In this document: positions 61,527 through 61,848 of the stretch, one piece after another | Position numbering within the stretch: position 1 is the first letter of the stretch | How the letters are laid out: each line of letters opens with the position of its first letter | Assembly: GCA_050248795.1 (NCBI GenBank) | Contig: JBFWRS010000020.1 | Location: 1-61,848, forward strand | DNA length: 61,848 nucleotides | Reading direction: 5' to 3' | DNA from: CAZTDU01 sp050248795 | GTDB lineage: Bacteria; Pseudomonadota; Gammaproteobacteria; Burkholderiales; SG8-39 | The notes under the pieces: model-generated | What the model was told of the DNA's origin: nothing | Database searches by the model: none | The model's input: the letters and a program-made list of their open reading frames with translations, nothing else | Position numbers and translations under genes: made by a program

Positions 61527-61848
61527 CTAGGCGCTGATCGGCACGGTAGTCACCTCCTGGTCAGGTTGTTCGGAATCGGTCGGTATCGATTCTGGCGTGT
61601 CGAACCGCAGGCTTGGCAGAGAGTCGATGCCGAGCGCCTCGCGCAGCGCCTGCGCGGGCGTGCGTCCGCCGAGACGGTAGCCCTGATGGCTGCGCTCAAG
61701 GTTGTAGTGCGACATGAAGCGGTCCAGGTCGCGCTGGATCTCGGCGATCTCGAGATACCAGTTCTCCCGACCCTTCACGCGGAAGCACTCGTCCAGGAGC
61801 GTACGGTTCATGCGCTCCACGAAGCCATTGGTGCGAGGTGTCCTGACC
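61527..61848 (-). mobile_element. IS481-like transposase, C-terminal part (cut by window edge)
   Basis: The frame is open to the end of the window and lacks its N-terminal part here. VRTPRTNGFVERMNRTLLDE contains the last catalytic Glu of a DDE integrase core, followed by DLDRFMSHYNLERSHQGYRL and GGRTPAQALREAL, as in IS481-type transposases. The remainder lies outside the window, so I cannot tell whether the element is complete. It adjoins the Rhs locus and could have helped its rearrangement. Confidence 0.85.

Overview
The window is GC-rich, densely packed bacterial chromosome. The order mnmG-rsmG-parA-parB-atpIBEFHAGDC, a beta-type ATP synthase c subunit, and the surrounding TRAP transporters and CoA-dependent catabolic genes all suggest a betaproteobacterium (Burkholderiales-like). 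This is an inference from gene order and protein sequence; I could not run a phylogeny. I see no rRNA or tRNA genes, CRISPR array or intact prophage.

Layout. (1) 1-6.2 kb: a class-III aminotransferase, a TAXI binding protein with its fused TRAP permease (a hairpin terminator lies between them), and a convergent MFS transporter. (2) 6.2-17.4 kb: the housekeeping core. Two parS-like palindromes precede mnmG, followed by rsmG, parA, parB and a complete nine-gene F1Fo ATP synthase operon. (3) 17.6-26.9 kb: a catabolic block with a cupin, an orphan molybdenum hydroxylase large subunit, a DctPQM-type TRAP transporter, an amidohydrolase, a DUF1989 protein and a class-III CoA transferase. (4) 26.9-29.3 kb: a minus-strand operon with ATGA overlaps, encoding an ArsC/YffB-like protein, a thioredoxin-fold fusion protein and a UGSC-family selenoprotein. 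The selenoprotein gene has an in-frame TGA followed at once by a good bacterial SECIS-like hairpin. (5) 29.3-55.3 kb: a 3-hydroxybutyrate dehydrogenase, a biotin carrier/carboxyltransferase/SDR operon, a very large DUF6701 surface protein, a glycosyltransferase-like gene, outer-membrane phospholipase A, a RHH/ParE-type toxin-antitoxin pair, a LytS/LytTR two-component system, an N-acyl-D-amino-acid deacylase, an acyl-CoA catabolic operon (glutaryl-CoA dehydrogenase-like, NDP-forming acyl-CoA synthetase, Cys-less thiolase plus DUF35, flavoprotein), dinB, glutathione-dependent formaldehyde dehydrogenase and a periplasmic adaptor.

(6) 55.3-61.8 kb: a plastic region. It holds duplicated remnants of an MNT/HepT toxin-antitoxin pair, a hicB remnant, a decapitated pseudopilin gene, a double-ended Rhs/golvesin toxin locus and part of an IS481-like transposase.

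Two items stand out. The first is the recoded selenoprotein operon, which a standard gene caller would break into an artificial long ORF and a small hypothetical protein. The second is the Rhs locus. Two 1,158-bp inverted repeats, equal in length and in the same reading frame, flank a 735-bp segment that carries the only signal peptide and start codon. Each repeat leads into a different C-terminal domain; one carries a phospholipase-A2-like CCxxHDxCY motif. Inversion of the 735-bp segment would swap which toxin tip is expressed. Both readings come from sequence alone and have not been tested.
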